A stretch of 64,000 nucleotides of DNA from Charina bottae (GCA_023362775.1 JALMGJ010000004.1:79598798-79662797), one strand, 5' to 3'. Shown: positions 45,565 through 58,004, counted from the first letter of the stretch. The notes: generated by a model from the letters alone, not told the origin. A program made the numbers and translations.

Positions 45565-46700
45565 TTAGTAATTGTTCATGAGAAAAGGATATTGGAATCT
45601 TGAACTGAATATGAGCTCTATGATAATGGTAGCAAAAAAGGCAAATGCAATTTTAGGCAGCACCAATAAAATATAGCTTCTAAATCATGGGAAAAAATAA
45701 GTTTTCTTTATTCTGAATTGGTCTTATCTTACTTTGAATTCAGTTCGGGTGCCACACTTTAATAAAGATTTAGTTGAGATTATGTATTGGGATGTTAAGA
45801 GCATAAGAAGTTGGGGTATCTATTTTGAAAAATGAAGGAAAGTTAGATGATAAATGCTGGATATATTATTTTATTGATTTTTCCCCTACATGTATATTTT
45901 ATCTGTCCATTAAGGAGCTCAAGGCAGTGTATATGATGTCACTCCTAATTTTTTTTTCCTCACAGAACACTCTTGTAAATTAGGTTTAGGCTTAGAGATA
46001 GTAACTGTCCAAATTGTAGGAAGAGAGCCATGTTAGTCTATGATAGAAGAAATCAGGAGTTTGGTAGCACCCTGGAAGGTGCTTCCAGGCTCCTTCTGAT
46101 AACTGGCCAGATGTCTTCCAGTGATCTCCATAGATGACTTAATGCCAGTTCAACATTCTCTGCAGCATTAGGGGTGAGCAACCAGTGCCCATAAGTCCAA
46201 ATGCGCTCACACACAGTTCACTTGCTACATACAGCCTGACTTTTTGAACCATCTCACTTTTCATAAATACAAAAACAAATAAAAACATTATTCTTTCAGT
46301 TAAAACATTAGATGGAAAACCAGCATGTTACAAAGTAAGCATAAGATGCCAGCATCTTCATTATTTCCAAGAATACTTCTGGGTCCCACATATCCCAACA
46401 ATATGTCCCAACAGACAAATGTTTCCCAACCTTTGGTAAGTTTTAGATTGGTAGACTTCCAGAATTCTGAGCAAAGGGTGTGGGGGATAGGTAACTCTGA
46501 AAATTGAAGGCCACACATCTGGATATTGCCACAGTTGAGAAATGCCATAGACATTCTTAGAAAATAAAAATGATGAATCTGTATTATAAATATAGGGTAG
46601 AAGATTTAGATTGTGGTGCAAGAGAACAATCTCATCTGATTGCCTTTTGATGGAAGGAACTTTGTGTCTGAGCATGTCTATAATCAGTTCTAGTATATCA
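45565..46700. other. Unassigned sequence
   Basis: No feature recognised. ORFs of 84 and 132 codons on the minus strand carry no motif. Confidence 0.45.
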
Positions 46701-46880
46701 CATATTGTAAGACAATACTCAAGATTTTGCCATCTAGACTTCAACAATCCATGAAACAAAAACTATCAGATGTACAAGCTAGATTCAGAAGAGACAGAAG
46801 CATCCAAGATCATATTGCTAACTTATGACTGATACTGGAAAACGCAAGGGAATACCTAAAGATGTCCATTGTTGCTTAAG

Positions 46881-47188
46881 TTTTTGTTGTTTATTTGTTC
46901 AGTCGTTTCCGACTCTTCGTGACTTCATGGACCAGTCCACGCCAGAGCTTTCTGTCGGCCGTCACCATCCCCAGCTCCCCAATGGTTGAGTCCGTCACCT
47001 CCAGAATACCATCCATCCATCTTACCCTTGGTCGGCCCCTCTTCCTTTTGCCTTCCACTTTCCCTAGCATCAGCTTCTTCTCCAGGGTATCCTGTCTTCT
47101 CATTATGTGGCCAAAGTACTTCAGTTTTGCCTTTAATATCATTCCCTCAAGTGAGCAGTCTGGCTTTATTTCCTGGAGTATGGACTGG
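46881..47188 (-). mobile_element. RTE 3' fragment, distinct subfamily
   Basis: Minus strand encodes LKAKLKYFGHIMRRQDTLEKKLMLGKVEGKRKRGRPRVRWMDGILEVTDSTIGELGMVTADRKLWRGLVHEVTKSRKRLNK, clearly related to but different from the BovB C-terminus. About 308 bp with a 10-bp duplication gttgcttaag at 46871-46880 and 47189-47198. It sits inside the older RTE relic. Confidence 0.92.
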
Positions 47189-48000
47189 GTTGCTTAAGTA
47201 GATAATAACAATTTGTACATGCAGATTATATTATGAGAAATGCTAGACTAGAAGGAATTTGAATTAAAATAGTTGGTAGAAACACCCACACTCTTAGTTG
47301 TGCTAACAATGTCATTTTAATGGCTAGAGGCTAGGAAGACTTAAAGAATCTCTTGTTAAAGCTGAAAGAAGAATGCAAAAAGCTGGTATGCTGCTCTATA
47401 TTAAAAAAAAAGAAAAGGAACAGCAACTAAAATTATGTCAACAGGTAATGTCAACCCAATACAAATAGGTGGTGTAGAAGTAGAAATTGCAATCTTCTTA
47501 GAATCAAAAATTTACGAAGCTGGTGACAATAGTGATAAAAATAGATGTCCACAGCTTGAAAGACTATGACAGATCTGTATGAAATATTAAAATGCATACA
47601 CATCACAGTGACAAAAAAAGTATGTATTGTCAAGACTGTAGTTTTCTCAGTTGTAATATATGGCTGGGCCATCAGAAAGTCTGAATGAAGAAAAGAAATA
47701 TACATTTGAATAGTGGTGCAGGTTAAAATTGTTTTTTTTTTTTTTGGCATTCAAAACTATTTGTCAACATAATTAAAATACAAAACAGTAGATACAGTAC
47801 AGATAGAAGATAGAACTAAAAGAAAAAAGATACAAATTATAAATGTGAAAATAGGATGAAAATAAAAACAAGAAAATAACTTCCTACTATCTCATTTACA
47901 GATATAGATATGGTTAAAAAAAAATCTCTTACCAGTAATTTATCCATGTTATCATTATTTCTATCCAAACAAACCTATTAATCAGCATTATTTGAACATT

Positions 48001-48624
48001 TTAAGTTGGATAAAAAGCACTATAGATTTGTAAATGAAACAACTTGTCTGGAAGCTCAACTTTGTAGGAATGACGAACATGTTACTACTAAATTGTATAA
48101 GATGTTATTACAAATGAATTTGGAAGGCGAACACGTTAAGGAGTGTATGATCAAATGGGCCAGAAATTTTGGATATATTTTGATGGAACAATGGGAAAAA
48201 ATGTGGACAAAAGGTTTAAAATTTACACTGAATTATAATTTAAAGGAAAATTTCTATATAATGATGTACCGCTGGTACCTAACTTATGACAAGTTATCGA
48301 AAATGTATAAAGATGTATTGAATATTTGCTGGAAATGCCCACAGGGGAAAGGAACTTTTTACCACCTTTGGTGGACATGTGAAAAAGCAAAGAAATTTTG
48401 GGATCAGATATGTATTCTTATTCAAAAAATTCTTAAGGTAAATATAAAAAAAAACAGAATTGTTTTTATTAGGTTTAATGGAAAAAGAACTGGAGAAAAC
48501 ATGGAACTCTACTTCTGTACATGATTACTGCAACAATAATACTTTATGCTCAATGATGGAGAGAACCACAAATACCAACAATGGAAGAATGGAACAATTC
48601 TTGATTAGTCAAAGTCATATTTTT
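48001..48624 (+). pseudogene. L1 ORF2 C-terminal segment, inverted
   Basis: A 172-codon open frame (48006-48524) reads KHYRFVNETTCLEAQLCRNDEHVTTKLYKMLLQ...CWKCPQGKGTFYHLWWTCEKAKKFW, the Cys/His-rich end of L1 ORF2; the end (WREPQIPTMEEWNNS) continues to about 48600 with a stop. It is opposite in strand to the rest of this L1. It lines up with 39855-40085 of the other L1. Roughly 0.8 kb of ORF2 between the RT part and this segment is missing. Confidence 0.85.
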
Positions 48625-50600
48625 AATTAACATTTTCATTTTTTGTTTATTTACTTTAAAACCTGCTAGAGATCCAAATTCTTTCAGTTTTTTCATCAAA
48701 TATTCAGCTGAATCTAAAGGATCCTGTAATACCAAAACCAAATCATCGGCAAATGCCCTTAGCTTGAAAGCCTCCTGTTTAATCTTTAAGCCTTTTATTT
48801 GTTCATCCCTTCTAACATCTCTGTTAAAAACTTCTAACGCTAAAATAAACAACAAAGGTGATAACGGTCATCCTTGCCTTGTTCCTTTTTGTATCTTACA
48901 TGGTTCAGTCAACTCATTGTTTACAATTATATTAGCCCTTTGGGATGTGTAAATTGACTTGATTCCTTTTATAAAGAATTCTCCAAATTCCATGCATTGC
49001 ACTGCAAATATTTTATAATAGTTATTTAACAATAAAATTAATAATTCCTAATTAAGAGAGGATCCTGTCCTTCTTTTGGTATGAGTGCAATGTTGGCTTC
49101 CCTCCATGTATCTGGCATTGCTGAACCCAGCAAAATCAAATTCATCAATCTTTTGAAGGGTAATAGAATCTGGTCCCATCAGGTCCTGGTGCTTTCCCTA
49201 GCTTAGTTTTCTTTATAACCAACTATTTCAAAAGTGTTTATAGCACTATTCAGTATTGATTTCTGTTCTTGTGAAAGTTTTGGTAGCTGTTGTTTATTCA
49301 AGTATTCATCAATCTTTTCTAAAGAAATCTCCTGCTTTTCATATACATTAGAGAAAAAATTATAAAATGCTTTTTTAATTTTTCTATTTTCCACTAATTC
49401 CACACGACCTTCCTGAATTTTAGTAATCATTTTCTTCTCTCTTTCCTTCCTTAATTTATATGCTAACCATTTTCCTGGCTTGTTGGCAAATTCAAAATGT
49501 CTCTGCTTAGCATATTTTAATTTCATTTCAATTTCCTTTACCGTTAAGATTGAAACTTGCTGGTGTAATAACTTAAGTTGATAAACAATATTATTATCTG
49601 ATGATTTTTTCTGTAGATCTTTCTCTTTTAATTTAATCTGATCTAAAACAATTTGTAGTTTTTGCTGAGATTTTTTTAAATATTTCAGTTATGGTAAATA
49701 AAGTGCCCTTTCATCACCGCTTTGCTGGTATCCCACACAGTTTTTATATCTATTTATTTATCTGGATTGATCTCAAAGAAATCTTTTAATTTCCTTTTAC
49801 AATCCTCAACAACCTCTTCCTTTTTCAGAATAGTTTCCTTCAATATCCATCTAAAAATTCTAGAAGTTTTCCTTATTACCATACTTACAGGATTATGTTC
49901 TGAGAAAGTCCTTGGTAAGGTATCCACTTTAGAAATTTTGTTTGCCAAATCTGTTGAAACCCATATCATATCAATTCTTGAGAATGAATTGTGTGTCTCA
50001 GAATAAAAGGTATAGTCTTTTGCCATTCTGTTTTTATGTCTCAATGAGTCTACTAATGCCAAATTTTCCAATTAGATAAAAAAAAGGGTTTGGTAGTTTT
50101 CCTTGTCTAGTTTTAATATTCTTTAATATTCTTTAATATTCTTTTCAGATATTCTATCAATTGATGGTATGGTAACTCCGTTCCAGTCCCCCATCAAACA
50201 CCAACTTTGGTATGAGAAAATTGACAGTTCATTCAAAAGTTTAATATAGAATTTACTTTTGTCATCATTCGGTGCATATATTCCCACTATAATCATTTTA
50301 AGTCCATGTAACTCCACTTCAATTACTACATATCTGCCATATTCGTCCACAAGTAGCAAATGTTGTTTTAAATAAGATTTAACATAAATTACAACTCCAT
50401 TAGTTTTCTTTGAATTGGCTGAAACAAATTCTTGCCCCAAATTCTTATTTATTAAATATTTTACATTTTTTTTCTTTATGTGTGTTGCTTGTAGGCAGAT
50501 CACATCATGATTCATTTTACTCAGATAGTGAAAAACTTTTTTTCCTTTTTTGTGGAGCATTGGCCCCATTTATATTCCATGTGAGGCACTTCAAATCCAT
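48625..50600 (-). pseudogene. L1 ORF2 endonuclease and RT segment
   Basis: ATG at 50600 (minus strand) opens MDLKCLTWNINGANAPQK. Then DVICLQATHIKKKN, MIIVGIYAPNDDKS, LMGDWNGV (endonuclease), IDMIWVS, and FSEHNPVSM where the catalytic SDH reads SEH. The RT side has KQRHFEFANKPGKWLAYKLRKE and FILALEVFNRDVRRDEQIKGLKIKQEAFKLRAFADDLVLVLQDPLD with an intact ADD catalytic motif (FADD), ending at GFKVNKQKMKML near 48625. Frameshifts at about 50110 and 49750, and stops between. Confidence 0.88.
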
Positions 50601-51149
50601 TTTTATGCAAGTAATTCATCAGTAGCTAAAAGAGCCTCGAAAATAATGAAAAAGTCCACCAAGAGAGAAAATATTTCCATAATATAGATAGCCTCCTCAA
50701 TTTCTCTAATTAAGTACAGCAAAGTGATTGTAGAAATGAGGTGGTCGGAAGTAGTGTCCTTTTCAAAGGACTTCACACGCGGCTGCTACAAGATGGCTCT
50801 CCCGCTTCCCACCTGATTCTCACCATTCAGTCGCAATTTGGCGGTCCCTCAGCGAGTTCCAGCCGTCCAGAAGACACAGAGAGTGATTCGCTGTCTTCTC
50901 CTTCACTGGAGAATGCTTCCTGTCTCAGAACAATTTCTGAGACACCCTCTAATCACCGCGTTGTAGGTCCCATGCAGGTTAAAATTGTTAAGAATTTGAA
51001 TTACAAGCAAAATTTAATATTTCAATACTAGATGAAGTAAAATTCTACTGGAAACTGGAAGCACTAATAAGGAAATTAAAGTTTAAATATTTTGGATGCA
51101 TAATACAAAGGCAAGAATTATTGGGGAAAACCATGCTGTAACAACTATT

Positions 51150-51994
51150 TCTTGATACAATTTTTTTAATCTATAAGCAGACTAGGTACATTCTAGCCTC
51201 TGTGCTAAATAAATTGGCTTAACATTCTACTAAAATGTCCCAAGTTAGGAACACCACCATATATACTGTAATCAATGAAAGTCAAAAGGCAAGAAAAATA
51301 ACCCTGTGGGAAGTTTAAAAAAAATCAAACTGAAAATCTGAACAGATTGCAATTTTTTTTTTGAAATTATATTGATGTTGGTGCAATAGAAGGTTAATGT
51401 GATGAAATAGAGGTGGAGGACCTTTTCATAGCTAGTTTCTGACATTTTTGCCAGAACTAAAGGATAATTCATGTAATATTTCTTGCTCTCGCAAATTAAC
51501 AGGATGATAACAAAAGTTTTCTATTTTTATAAAATCATGTTATCAAGTAAGGAATTGGAGAAAAACAAAATCTGGATAATTCTTTTAAATTTTCTTTAAT
51601 TGAACTTTCAGTGTCAATAATTTCAACTGTAATAGTTCTTGCAAAAGTATTTGCTCTTCCTATGAAAAGTTAAGAACTATATTTCAGCTTTCTGAAGATC
51701 TTTTGTTATAATTTAGCAGATTTAACACACAAGTTAACATCGTGGAATTCAAGATAGCTTAGTCAAGGAAACTATACTCGCTAACTATGGGGCATGTCAT
51801 GTTTATCAGTGTACAGTGCCAAATAGAGCTCCTGAAGTAAAAATGTAACAGTATACCACTCGTAATTGCTAGTCTTCTGATTAGCACTGAGCGAGTTATA
51901 GGAAGCCTTACTGGAATCATAACTTGGAAAAAGATTTTGCAAAAATTGTAATTTCAATATACAATTCTGTATTTATACAATATATGCTACATTA
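51150..51994. other. Unassigned AT-rich sequence
   Basis: No feature recognised. Confidence 0.5.
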
Positions 51995-52004
51995 CTGTTA
52001 ACAT

Positions 52005-52228
52005 AGAGACTCAGTTTGGTGTAGTGGTTAAGGCATCAGGGTAGAAACCGGGAGACCATGAATTCTAGTCCTGCATTAGGCCTGAAGCCAGCTTAGGCCA
52101 GTCACTTTCTCTCAGCTCTAGGAAGAAGGCAATGGCAAACCACTTCTGAAAAACCTGCCAAGAAAACTGCAAGGACATGCCCAGGCAGTCTCCGAGAATT
52201 GGACACGATAGAACTGATTAAAAAAAAC
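52005..52228 (+). mobile_element. tRNA-derived SINE, tail type B
   Basis: Head tcagtttggtgtagtggtta, then an eroded body (gcttaggccagtcactttct), then ggaagaaggcaatggcaaac and an RTE-like end (gagaattggacacgatagaa). A perfect 10-bp duplication, ctgttaacat, flanks it at 51995-52004 and 52229-52238. Confidence 0.88.
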
Positions 52229-52297
52229 CTGTTAACATGAAAAGTCTACATTATTTTATGCATGACAAAGCCCAGTTACTTTTAGCAGGTATTAACC

Positions 52298-52680
52298 ACA
52301 ATGGTGCTTAGACGTTTGTGAACCCTTTTAAACCAAAAAATGGTTAAAGCAGAAGAATATTTTGCAATGGCCAAATCAAAGTCCTTGCCTTAAATCTACA
52401 TAACGTTGTGGAAGGACCTGAAAAGGCAATTCATGTGAGGAAGCCCACCAACATCCCTGAGCTGAAGCTGTTCTGTAAGGAGGAATGGGCTAAAATGTAG
52501 GTTTGGATCATTTTTATCACTAAATAAATGAACAAGTATATTGTTCTTTATTCATTTGCTTAATTGGGTTCTCTTTACCTAGTTTTAGGACTTGTGTGGA
52601 GAACAGATCACTTTTTAGGTCATATTTATGCAGAAATATTTAAAATTCAAAGGGGTTCACAAATGTTTAAGCACCACTGT
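52298..52680 (+). mobile_element. Tc1-like DNA transposon relic, internally deleted
   Basis: Imperfect inverted ends of about 33 bp (left acaatggtgcttagacgttt, right in reverse acagtggtgcttaaacattt). Inside, gttgtggaaggacctgaaaa and cccaccaacatccctgagct encode the Tc1 transposase end LWKDLK and VRKPTNIPELKLFCKEEWAKM in two frames. The catalytic core is gone. The TA target duplication is not clear. Confidence 0.8.
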
Positions 52681-52689
52681 GTGTGTGAG

Positions 52690-55600
52690 CCACATTAATG
52701 TTTTAGATCCCACTCTAACCAGGTAGAAAACAAATTATTATATATACAAACCCATCACTGCAAATATATAAAACCATGAACACAAAATTTATAGTCAAGT
52801 GGAAAGGTCTCATGTGCGATTTAGCAAATTCGTGTCCTACAGTTGTTCTTAATTTTGACTTTCATTAATTTCAGATAGCATAAACAATGAGAAAGGGTTG
52901 CACAAATTGTAATTCCTTCTCCATTGCAATACTTACTGAACTAACCATATGATCATGCAATGCTGTATAGTCACATGGTATTTTCATAAAGTTCTACAAA
53001 AGATAAATAGCCTCAAGCAGACCTTTGTACACCCATATGTTGGTATGTGTCCTATTGCTCAAAGGAATTTAGTCACATGACAAGTCTCAAACTAGGAATG
53101 TGGTGGCTGAATAAGCTACAGAATAATTTGTTAAGAAAGAAATGAGAAATATGATTTTCCCATAGTCATCCTGCATTTCCCCCAAATCTTAGCCAGCACT
53201 GCAGTCCCAACATATATTGAGGGCACCAGGTTGGGTAGCTTGCCCTAAATATATGTATTTAAGCAGCTGCATTTCTTCAAATTCTACAAAGTATTTTTTT
53301 TAAAAAGAAGCATTAAGAGAAGCTAATTCAACACTGATATTATTACTGAACAAGTCCGATTGTGCCTGTGTCTGTTTATCTGGGCATGCCTGTATATACA
53401 GTACGTATTGTGTTTGTTCATGCACACTCCTTTATTTTTTTCTTTTTAAAAACCAGCAGCTTGTATTTTCCCATCTCATCAATATTTCAGATAAATCTAA
53501 AAATAATTAGTGCAGCAAATATTAAATCTTCTAAAGGCTCTCACTAAATTGAGTAAAGCATGCTTACGTGCAGTTAAGTCTACAGTCTGAAGGAAGAAAT
53601 TTCCTCCACACAATAGAGATTAAATACACTGTGTGCATACTGGATTCTTTTGCTTGGTCCTCAGCATTCTGAATAAGAACTCTGGTAGTTTCTATCTTGA
53701 ACAGTTTTTCCTTGATGATTTTCAAGCCTGCTTTTACCTACCAAAGTGGCAGTGACACCAGCTTTCACTGAAGCCTTATTACCCTTAAAAGAGCAATTTG
53801 GTTGGTTGCACGGCTATTAGGATCAGACAGAGAGGCTTAAAGCTGTCAGTGCAACTGCTTCTCATCTGTTCTTTATCCCTTCTCTCTCTCTCTCCCCCTC
53901 CACAATCATGACATCTTTTCTCTTTTCTGCTGGACACTGGCATTAATGTTTTTATCATTTTCAATCACAGTCACAGTGAAAGCTGAGGAATGTATTTTCA
54001 CCGGAGCCAAAGTGAGAAGCAAGAAATTCTTTTACAGCTCTTCTAGAAGCAGCAGTGCTGCCTGCAAGTTGTTCATGGGAGACGCTGGATCAGAGGGAAA
54101 TGTGGTATTCCTCAGGGCTACATCACTAGATGTTACCTCAGAATGGCAAAGCGTTTCCTTCTGCTGCTTTTTACCTGATTAATGATTCTTTCCTGGTCAA
54201 GTGGAAAATGGAGAAAGTAAGGGAAAAAATGTAAGGGGGGGAAATTGTGGAAAATAACTTGTGGAAATGCTATCATCAGAAAGACAGAGGGAAATTACGG
54301 TGCTTGAACTTCTTTTTATTTTGATGTTGCTCTTCTCTGAATCAACTCTTAGCAAGCTAAGCAGGACCAAGGGCAAGCACTGGAAGGGGGGTAAGTGCTA
54401 AAAAAGTTTCATAAGGGTTGTCTGTTGAGAATCTTGAATGGCATCATCTGCCATAATTGTAATACATATGCTTTTTTAAAGGTTTTCATTGCCCTCTATA
54501 CTTGAAACTAATTAAATAGAATTGAATTGTCTGTATGTTTTAATGTATAAAGCTTTTGTTTATAAATGGAGATTATGAATTTAAATAATAATAAGCATGT
54601 ATGGGAGTCATTGGAATGTTTCATAAATATTGTTCTATATGGACAGGTGATTTGAACTTCATGTGCTCAAGATTTTGATAGTACTGACTGCTCATTTCAG
54701 AATAGAGACTGAGAAGCAAGAGATAATGGGAGGGATGCAGATGCTGTAGCTGTGTTGTCTTTCAGGGCACTATCATCTCCTGAGGCTGACCTGTTTTGTT
54801 CCAGGGAGGAAAAAAGGCACTTCTGCATGTTCAGCAGATAACACAGTTAGTACATATTATGAAATTATTAGACAGAATATGACTCTTAAGAAATGCAGCA
54901 CCAGCTTCACTAACAGGCTGATGGACAATATCAATGTTGATGTGTTAAAAAGGATAAATTGCATTAACTTTATTGAATTTCTTTTTGCTGTGCTAACAGA
55001 AAGATCTTACAGCTTTTGAGAACTGCAGTTGATTTCTTCCATGCTCATAAACTCAGAACACTATTTATGATACCCAGGCTCTGTAGATTTCACCAAATAT
55101 CCCTTTTATTTAAAGAGTGCTTTGTTTTTTGAAAGCTATCTATTTATGGAAAGGCATGTTGGAAATAGACATGAGTGATATTAAAATACAGTTGTGAATG
55201 TTAATGCTATAATATCAATACTTTGGAAAATGTGCTTGTAGTAAATGTTGGACAGTATTTTTCTACTCCACAACTGTTCTACCTCTAATTGTTTCCTTAT
55301 ATGGTTGATTGGATGCACCCCATGACTTATGTTTCTCCTAAGTTGATTTCTGCTTTAATAGCAGTTTCCATTTTCTTCTTCTGTCTGTATTGTGATCTGA
55401 GGTTAAAGAGTAACATCAACATTAAGTTTTAATAATTCATCACAATATCTCAGCAGGAGATTCCTATTCCACCCTGCTTCCTCCTCCCTTCCCTTTCACC
55501 ACATGAAAGATTTTACAAACCATCCACGTGCTGTACCTTCAAGGGAATAGTTTCAGCAGGAAATTAGCCTGAACTGTGTAAAGCATAAAGTAGCCAAAAG

Positions 55601-55755
55601 ATTATGGATCTCTCTCCTTTCTTCTTTATTTAACCAAAATTATGTTCAGCTTGTGTCAGATTTTCCACTGCCAGAACCTTATATCTGAGGCCTGTGCAGA
55701 TGTACCTACAGAGTTCCTATTTGCTGTTACCCAGCAGAAAGTAGAGGAAGGAGGG
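52690..55755. other. 3 kb repeat-poor sequence
   Basis: I see no transposon, and no ORF I would call a gene. A 78-codon frame at 53946-54182 follows a pyrimidine-rich stretch ending in cag, but lacks a domain. Complex, balanced sequence at about 53650-54200 and 54720-55150 is the most likely host-derived, possibly conserved, DNA in the window. Confidence 0.45.
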
Positions 55756-55756
55756 A

Positions 55757-55860
55757 ATGAATGAATGAATGAAAATGAATGAATGAATGTGTGTGTGTGT
55801 GTGTGTATGTGTGTGTGTATGTATATATACAGTATGTATGTATGTATGTATGTATGTATG

Positions 55861-55897
<37 letters not shown>

Positions 55898-55925
55898 CAT
55901 ACACACGCAAGCAAGCAAGCAAGCA
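55757..55925. repeat. Compound microsatellite with inverted symmetry
   Basis: Successive (GAAT)n, (TG)n 55789-55819, (TATG)n 55833-55862, (AC)n 55866-55894 and (GCAA)n 55907-55925. The TG tract and AC tract are complementary, so the region can fold back on itself. Confidence 0.92.
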
Positions 55926-58000
55926 ATGCAGGTGATTGTTGGCTCATATAATAGTTGTACATGCCAAATTATGTTACCCAACAGATAATAGTTCTACCTT
56001 CTTATAGGTGTCCATACAAACATAGTATCTCACCATCTTGGCTGTTAGTTATTGATGAGACAAATAAGTTTTTGCTTGATGGTTATAATTAGGTATGAAG
56101 CATGGTACATCTTCTTCCTTAGCTTACAAAATCTTGCTGTGTCTCCAGCATTTGACTATTTCAGTCTGAAGGGATTGTGTATATTTGGTGATGCATGATA
56201 ATGACAGATTTTGCCTGGGATAAAGCTCATGATGAGGAATAATTGATGTGGGCATCCAAAAATAAGTTGTTCTCAACAAAACTCTTATACCTGTACTGGT
56301 CCTTAAGATGTGAAGTCAAAAGTTCTATTTTGGTGATATTAGGTATGTTTCGTAACAAAGTAGTTTTCTAGTACTGTACAATTTTTAGGTAAACTGAAGT
56401 CAGAAAAAGTGTGAGAAAAAAACAACAACTATTGATACCAATATGTCCCTATCAATCACATATTTTTGTAAATGTATGCTCTGATGTTATATAAATTCAG
56501 CACACCATTAAGTGTCATCATAATGGTAGAATCCATAGGACATGTTTAGATATTTAAGTGACAATGATGCTCATCTTGTATTGTTCATATCTGTTCTGAA
56601 CATTTTATTGTCACTACTTTGTATCTCAACAAATTGAATCTTTCTGGTGTTACAACAGCATAGTTATTTATTTCATTCTGTGCATGATTTTTTCCTAAGA
56701 AACTATGTTCCAAAAAGACATGATAACTACCAATTCTATTAAATGCTCAGAATTTTGCTGTCAATTATTACTTCTAATATTGTATAAACAAATTTATATT
56801 AATGAGCATTTGGCATAAATTGTTTAAATTCATTCTCACTCACAGTCTCACTTACCAAATATAAGCAATCAGTAATTCATGCAGTACAGCAGTATAGGTA
56901 TGTTTGAAATAATTTTTACAGACATATTTTTAAACAGGTATTTTTATAGCCAATTAGTTAAAAATAAATTAATGATTTAAAGGACTATACATATATTTGA
57001 CTATACATTGATTTAAAGGAACTTCTTAAAATTATGTTAATTGTGCTGATTGAAAATGCAAGAATGTTAAGAAAAACCTAAGGCTTTTACTGATGCTTCA
57101 CAAGTAATAGGATCATAGGTATCAGCATGCATATAACATATCATTTTGACCTCATTGTGGTTGGTTAGGATGCTGCTGAATGGAATCATTATTCTTATAT
57201 TTACCTACCATTATGATATTACACAGGGGCACATTGTAACTAGCATAGGATATTGGCTATGGAAGTACCTGATGATTTTTTTTATATATTTCAAGCAGAT
57301 TGAAGTTGTAACTAGCAGAAATGATGATCTGATGTTATTACTCTCTTTGAAGACAGGTGGTTTCTAAATGGAATAGATTTGTTCTAGTGTGTGCCCTTCT
57401 CAGACTATTCCATTAATAGAGGCTTCATACCTCACTGGAAGGCATCATAAAATAATTCCTTTATATGCAAGCATTGTTCTAGCTCACAGATCTGGCATCA
57501 AAAGGACCTACAAAGTCTCCCATATGAAATGGTGTCAATGTCAAAAGAGCAGAGGAAGAATCATCTCAGTTTCCCTGCTTGTAGGATTGCTTCCACAAAC
57601 AAGGACTCCACAATCAAGGATCAATGCCATGTGCCTGTATTACCACAAGGTCACGTGGCTTCCAAAGGTCTTCTCAAGCTGAGCAATTAATTTTTGACAA
57701 AGCTGCTACTCCAGAAGAAATGCTGTGAAGTTGGTTTTGTAGTGTTTCTTCTGGAGTCACTAAGTGGATGGTTTGCTACTGATAGGGATTTTTATTTGCC
57801 TCACCTCTCTGCTCCTTGAATTTCTTTGCTCCTGAAGCCAAGAAAACATAGTGCCTACATAATGGAAGCTATGAGTCTGGGAATATTGCACCACTATATG
57901 TGTTTGTGTGTGCATGTATGCATATATATATTCCATCCTTCCATATCTGGCATGCTTCTGTGTCAAGAGAATCAATGGCATCAAAGAGGTGAATCTTGTT
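55926..58000. other. Unassigned sequence
   Basis: AT-rich, no repeat family or exon recognised. ORFs (97 codons at 57389 is the longest) show no motif. Confidence 0.45.
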
Positions 58001-58004
58001 GTTG

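Larger units (their letters stand above)
47732..50972 (-). mobile_element. Rearranged L1-type LINE inside the RTE relic
   Basis: A poly(T) at 47732-47745 marks the 3' end of a minus-strand insertion. The 17-bp duplication tgcaggttaaaattgtt flanks it at 47717-47733 and 50973-50989 (the last tt is shared with the poly(T)). Inside: a short AT-rich 3' part, an inverted C-terminal segment on the plus strand (48001-48624), the endonuclease and RT on the minus strand (48625-50600), then about 370 bp of GC-richer 5' UTR. ORF1 is missing. Two-way duplication evidence makes the outer limits reliable. Confidence 0.9.
46740..51145 (+). mobile_element. Ancient RTE LINE relic, split by two later insertions
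   Basis: Plus-strand coding traces appear in the right order across the insertions: LSDVQARFRRDRSIQDHIANL (46758-46830; RTE has PEVQAGFRRGRGTRDQIANI), then after the first insertion a CANNVILMARG...LLLKLKEECKKAGM trace (47300-47400; RYADDTTLMAES type), MTDLYEILKCIHIT...VVFSVVIYGWAIRKSE (47560-47690), and after the second insertion LKFKYFGCIIQRQELLGKTML (51080-51140; LKLKYFGHLMRREDSLEKTLM). Heavily mutated, hence old. Confidence 0.8.

Noticed and set aside
53946..54182. Possible exon of 78 codons
   Set aside because: No domain, no matching downstream exon and no way to test splice sites here; kept only as a candidate region.
55656..55988. Cys/Val and Tyr/Ile/His-rich ORFs
   Set aside because: Pure translation of TG/AC/TATG microsatellites.
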